Assembly (NCBI GenBank): GCA_026417415.1
Contig: JAOADG010000004.1
Coordinates: forward strand, 1 to 64,000
Direction: 5' to 3'
Length of the DNA stretch: 64,000 nucleotides
Source: a bacterium
Lineage (GTDB): Bacteria; Electryoneota; JAOADG01
Shown: positions 60,073 to 64,000 of the stretch, piece by piece
Layout: each line of letters starts with the position of its first letter
How positions within the stretch are numbered: the first letter of the stretch is position 1
The notes under the pieces: model-generated
Database searches by the model: none
Told to the model about the DNA's origin: nothing
The model's input: only the letters and a program-made list of their open reading frames with translations
Program-made: the position numbers and the translations under genes

Positions 60073-60264
60073 ATGGCAGAAAAATTGTTGAAGTATTATA
60101 TCTATATTGAAGAACAAAAAGGCATTGCTGGAAAAGCAAAACTAGCAATGATTACTAAAATTCCAATCCTAAAAGCTGCAATAGTTCCCGATAGCAAAGA
60201 AAACATTGAATTGTTTAAGCGTGCGATAGAAACAATCACAGGAAAAACTGCCCCAAATTTTTAA
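60073..60264 (+). CDS. Small uncharacterised protein (63 aa)
   Basis: Intact ORF 9 nt downstream of the V4R gene; MAEKLLKYYIYIEEQKGIAGKAKLAMITKIPILKAAIVPDSKENIELFKRAIETITGKTAPNF; protein-like composition. Confidence 0.65.
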   Translation: MAEKLLKYYIYIEEQKGIAGKAKLAMITKIPILKAAIVPDSKENIELFKRAIETITGKTAPNF

Positions 60265-60303
60265 AAAAATCTTTCTTAGAATTTTTTCTTTCTTTAACCC
60301 TTT

Positions 60304-61458
60304 CTAATGTTTGCTTCGTAAGATTATTTCTACCAACTCTGGAGGTTGTGTTAATCGCATCGGAGGTCCCCAAGTTCCAATTCCTACTGAAACATACAAA
60401 AACCCATTCGTGAACCGATATGGACCACGTGGAAATTCCCAAACACCATCAACAATGAAGTTTGCTGGCCAGGTTTGACCTCCATGAGTATGTCCACTCA
60501 CCATAATGGATACACCTTTCTCAAACGCCTCTTTTACATAAAGCGGTTGATGGGATAGCAAAATAATCGGAACATCGTATGTTCCGTTTAATGCTTTGTC
60601 TAAACGGATGCCTTCACCTCCAAATGTTTGATCCGTCGGATCGTTAACCCCTGCTATGATCAACTTTCCGTCAGCAATTGCTTGCCAACGGTTGTTTAAT
60701 AATTGAAAATGAGTTTCTGCCATAGCTTGTTGAACGGTTTGTAAACCGGTATAGTATTCATGATTTCCAAGTGTCCAGAACACCCCATATTTGCTTCTAA
60801 TCTGTTTAAGTGGACTAAGTTTTTCTTTTAATTGGTAGGGATCACCATCCGCAAGATCGCCCGGAATGAGAACTAATGAAGGATTGCGTTGGTTGATCGC
60901 ATCCACGACTTTTTTTGCAAATGCTTGACGATTTACTGAACCTATGTGTAAATCACTGATGAGTACAATTTTGGTTTGATCTAAATCTGGCGAAAGATTG
61001 TTGAGGGGGACTTCAAAGGTTCGTACTACAAAATCACCTTTTGCTACACGAATGGCAAATAATGAAATAAGAATCGCAACCAACAATCCGCCGCCTGCAA
61101 ACACTTGTCTAATAGTAGCGGTAGGAATGGATAGAAACCGATGGAGGTGAATGATATTGCTTAATCCATATAAAATTTCTGCTAAGATACCGAAAAGAAA
61201 AAAGTACACAGCAAAACCAAGCCAATACGATGCAAGTCGTAAATTGAAATCAGTAAACTCATTGGGAAACCTTCGTCCTATAATGACAGAAAGTAAATAC
61301 CACAAAGAGAGGCATAAAAAAACAATTTTTAACCAGAGTTGATCGGGAGAAATGTTCCATGCAAATCGGAATTGACGGTAAACAATCCAATGCATTAAGA
61401 ATGTGAAAAGCAAGACAGTAAGGAAAAAAAGTAGAAATCGCATAATTCTCCAAATCAA
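60304..61458 (-). CDS. Membrane-anchored calcineurin-like metallophosphoesterase
   Basis: N-terminal TM helices; LISDLHIGSVNR, IPGDLADGDPY, TLGNHEYYTG, VSGHTHGGQTWP. Confidence 0.94.
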   Translation of the reverse strand: MIWRIMRFLLFFLTVLLFTFLMHWIVYRQFRFAWNISPDQLWLKIVFLCLSLWYLLSVIIGRRFPNEFTDFNLRLASYWLGFAVYFFLFGILAEILYGLSNIIHLHRFLSIPTATIRQVFAGGGLLVAILISLFAIRVAKGDFVVRTFEVPLNNLSPDLDQTKIVLISDLHIGSVNRQAFAKKVVDAINQRNPSLVLIPGDLADGDPYQLKEKLSPLKQIRSKYGVFWTLGNHEYYTGLQTVQQAMAETHFQLLNNRWQAIADGKLIIAGVNDPTDQTFGGEGIRLDKALNGTYDVPIILLSHQPLYVKEAFEKGVSIMVSGHTHGGQTWPANFIVDGVWEFPRGPYRFTNGFLYVSVGIGTWGPPMRLTQPPELVEIILRSKH

Positions 61459-61525
61459 TGAAAAAGATAATACGTTAGTTTTTGAATCTGTTGTTCCTAT
61501 ACTATTTTAAGAAAAAGGAGACCGT

Positions 61526-62530
61526 ATGACTGAAGCATTAAGAGCGCTTTTATTGGATTGTATAGAATATGCAGGAATGTTCCCACCTGCAAAGTTGCCC
61601 TTTCAACAAGCATTTGATAACTATGTAAAATATCAAATTGAAAAAGAAAGTTGGATTCTATCTCGATTGATTTGTCCAATTCACGAATTGTCATCCTTAC
61701 AAAATCAAGTAGAACAAAATTCTTTGAACGTTTTGCCCATACGAATATCGGTTTTGCTTAATGCGAACAACAGTGGAATGGCCAATGCTACACAAGTATT
61801 AGATGAACTACGAACCATAATTTCTTTTACTCAAGAAGTATATCCAAATATCATGGTGGAAACTGCTGAGGCCAAACTGTCCGAAGAGTTTGTACGTTTT
61901 ATAATAAACGATATCCGACATGACCCACTTTCTTCTGACTTGACACCGTTTGCAGAAAGTATTATTCAATCCGTATCGGAACAGCAACATCCATTACACC
62001 ACATCTTTTTTGAATTACCTTTTAATGGAACTTCTATTTCTATCTCTGTTTTTAAGCAGATGTTACTTGAATTGGATAAAATCAACTACTTCTTAAACCA
62101 TCACGGATTTTCTACGAGAATAGGGATTAAGGTTCGCTGTGGGGGTTTAAACTCTATTCTGCCAACTTTAGCAATGAGTGAGGTGATTCTTGAATGTGCT
62201 AAGTTAAATGTTCCATTCAAAGCCACAGCGGGTCTTCACTATCCGTTTTTTGACATCAAGCGAAATGAAAAGTATGGATTTATTTCACTATTTTCCGCTT
62301 GTGCATATGCTTATTCTTTTCCCAATGAAACGTTAGATGTTATTCAAGCAATCCTTACTGAGAACGAGCCACAAAATTTTCTTTTTGATGATGAAGGATG
62401 GGTTTGGAAAAAACAACACTTTCTAACCTGTGAACAAATTTCCACTTCAAGAAAATTGTTTCAGTCATTCGGGAGTTGCAGTTTTGAAGAACCTATTCAA
62501 GAGTTAAAGCGATTAAAATGGTTGGATTAA
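61526..62530 (+). CDS. Conserved protein of unknown function
   Basis: 334 aa; LLLDCIEYAGMFPPAKLPFQQAFDNYVKYQ and IGIKVRCGG...NVPFKATAGLHYPFFD; 3 nt gap to the fumarylacetoacetase gene. Confidence 0.7.
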   Translation: MTEALRALLLDCIEYAGMFPPAKLPFQQAFDNYVKYQIEKESWILSRLICPIHELSSLQNQVEQNSLNVLPIRISVLLNANNSGMANATQVLDELRTIISFTQEVYPNIMVETAEAKLSEEFVRFIINDIRHDPLSSDLTPFAESIIQSVSEQQHPLHHIFFELPFNGTSISISVFKQMLLELDKINYFLNHHGFSTRIGIKVRCGGLNSILPTLAMSEVILECAKLNVPFKATAGLHYPFFDIKRNEKYGFISLFSACAYAYSFPNETLDVIQAILTENEPQNFLFDDEGWVWKKQHFLTCEQISTSRKLFQSFGSCSFEEPIQELKRLKWLD

Positions 62531-62533
62531 ACT

Positions 62534-63811
62534 ATGGATGAATCAAACGATCCTAACTTACAATCTTTTCTACCTGTTGCTCCAACAAATGGATTTCCAA
62601 TACAGAATTTACCTTTTGCAATTGCATCCCGTAAGGGTTGCTGCAACGATGAGAAATTTGCAGTTACCCGAATTGGGGATACCATCATTCACCTTGGCCA
62701 ATTAGAAGAACTGGGATTTTTTGATGATACACCTATTGGTGGCCGTTCAATTTTTTCACAACCGTATTTAAATGATTTCTTAGAATTTGGAAACCATGCT
62801 TGGATTGAAGTTAGAAAAAAACTAATTGAACTTTTTAAAAAAGATAACTCTATCCTTCGTGACCACGAGGAATTAAAAAAATCAATTCTTTTTGAACTTC
62901 ACGAAATAGAATTTCATTTACCTGTAAGGATAGGAGATTACACTGATTTTTATTCCTCTAAACAACATGCAACGAATGTGGGAATCATGTTTAGAGGAAA
63001 AGAAAATGCACTTATGCCGAATTGGCTCTATCTTCCCGTGGCTTATCATGGGAGAAGTAGTTCCATAGTGATAAGCCATACATCAATCAAGCGGCCATAT
63101 GGACAGATTAAACCTCAAGATGGTGCACCTATCTATTCAGCATCTAAACGGTTGGATTTTGAGTTAGAGGTTGGAGCCATTGTTGGAATAGGAAACCCAT
63201 TAGGACAACCGATCCCGGTGGATGATGCAGAAAATCATATATTCGGATTAATGTTGGTAAATGATTGGAGTGCGAGAGATATTCAGCAATGGGAGTATCA
63301 ACCATTAGGTCCATTTCTCGGGAAAAATTTTGCAACTTCCATTTCACCGTGGATTGTCACAATGGAAGCATTAAAACCGTTTCGTTGTTCTGCTCCAATA
63401 CAAGAACCAAAACCGCTTACCTACTTACAAGAAACGGAACGATATACTTACGATATCCAATTAGAAATTGAATTACAAACAAAAGATGACCATACAACCA
63501 CTCAAATTTGTTCCACAAATTTTAATACTCTCTATTGGACACTTAAACAGCAAATTGCTCATCACACAATCAATGGCTGTAACTTACGAACTGGCGATTT
63601 GTTGGCATCGGGGACAATTAGTGGAGACCATGAGCATTCATACGGTAGTTTGCTCGAACTAACGTGGAACGGAAAAAATCCGATTCATTTGAATAACGGC
63701 AAAACAAGAACATTTCTTGAAGACGGAGACACCGTGATTATACGTGGGTATTGTCAAAACAAGGATTATACCATAAGTTTTGGTGAAGTGGTTGGTACGA
63801 TAGTCAATTAA
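62534..63811 (+). CDS. fahA: Fumarylacetoacetase
   Basis: LPFAIASRKG, DYTDFYSSKQHATNVGIMFRG, LPVAYHGRSSSIVISHT, FELEVGAIVGIGNPLGQPIPV, LVNDWSARDIQQWEYQPLGPFLGKNFATSISPWIV. Confidence 0.96.
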   Translation: MDESNDPNLQSFLPVAPTNGFPIQNLPFAIASRKGCCNDEKFAVTRIGDTIIHLGQLEELGFFDDTPIGGRSIFSQPYLNDFLEFGNHAWIEVRKKLIELFKKDNSILRDHEELKKSILFELHEIEFHLPVRIGDYTDFYSSKQHATNVGIMFRGKENALMPNWLYLPVAYHGRSSSIVISHTSIKRPYGQIKPQDGAPIYSASKRLDFELEVGAIVGIGNPLGQPIPVDDAENHIFGLMLVNDWSARDIQQWEYQPLGPFLGKNFATSISPWIVTMEALKPFRCSAPIQEPKPLTYLQETERYTYDIQLEIELQTKDDHTTTQICSTNFNTLYWTLKQQIAHHTINGCNLRTGDLLASGTISGDHEHSYGSLLELTWNGKNPIHLNNGKTRTFLEDGDTVIIRGYCQNKDYTISFGEVVGTIVN

Positions 63812-63815
63812 AGCG

Positions 63816-64000
63816 ATGGAAACTGTTCTTACCGAAATCTTGTTTATTCTTTTTCTAATTGTTGTAAATGGCTTTTTTGCTATGTCTGAAATTGCAATTT
63901 TAACTGCGCGACGCGAAAGGTTACAACTGTTATCAAAAAAAGGTGATGAACGTGCTAAGACAGCATTAGAATTATCGGAATCAGATAGTAAATTTTTATC
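63816..64000 (+). CDS. CNNM/CorC (DUF21) hemolysin-family membrane protein, truncated at window end
   Basis: METVLTEILFILFLIVVNGFFAMSEIAILTARRERLQLLSKKGDERAKTALELSESDSKFL; N-terminal DUF21 signature. Confidence 0.88.
   Translation, partial: METVLTEILFILFLIVVNGFFAMSEIAILTARRERLQLLSKKGDERAKTALELSESDSKFL

Overview
This 64 kb AT-rich window is dense with protein-coding genes. Its content suggests the Bacteroidota/Chlorobi/Ignavibacteria (FCB) group: two type IX secretion C-terminal sorting domains, an alternative complex III cluster, and a sigma54-regulator/LptE gene pair. The taxonomic placement is inference only. Main blocks are: two tRNA-Ser genes; LptF/LptG-type permeases; HU; EnvC-type M23 protein, HolB and MetG; a T9SS-targeted M4/M36-like metalloprotease with a TPR protein; a Mn/Zn/Fe-type ABC transporter whose permease is fused to a DtxR-like domain; ActABCDEF plus an extra cytochrome c; FAD-linked oxidase and GT2; a PpiD/SurA-like PPIase; UvrB; a PurD-metallo-beta-lactamase fusion; a sensorless sigma54 activator, LptE-like protein and a Sua5/LMW-PTP fusion; an LPS/heptose cluster with tRNA-Val; the ffh-rpsP-rimM-trmD-rplS operon; a cobalamin-riboswitch operon (ECF S component, two TonB-receptor-like barrels, beta-propeller lipoprotein); a Cu-type P-ATPase; a lamin-tail T9SS protein; a stand-alone XylR-N/V4R protein with a small partner; a metallophosphoesterase; and a conserved unknown next to fumarylacetoacetase. 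The strongest candidates for something under-described are the riboswitch-controlled, probably B12-uptake operon, the PurD-MBL fusion, the permease-repressor fusion, and the Sua5-LMWPTP fusion with a degenerate Sua5 active site. All calls come from reading sequence and motifs. No database search was run.
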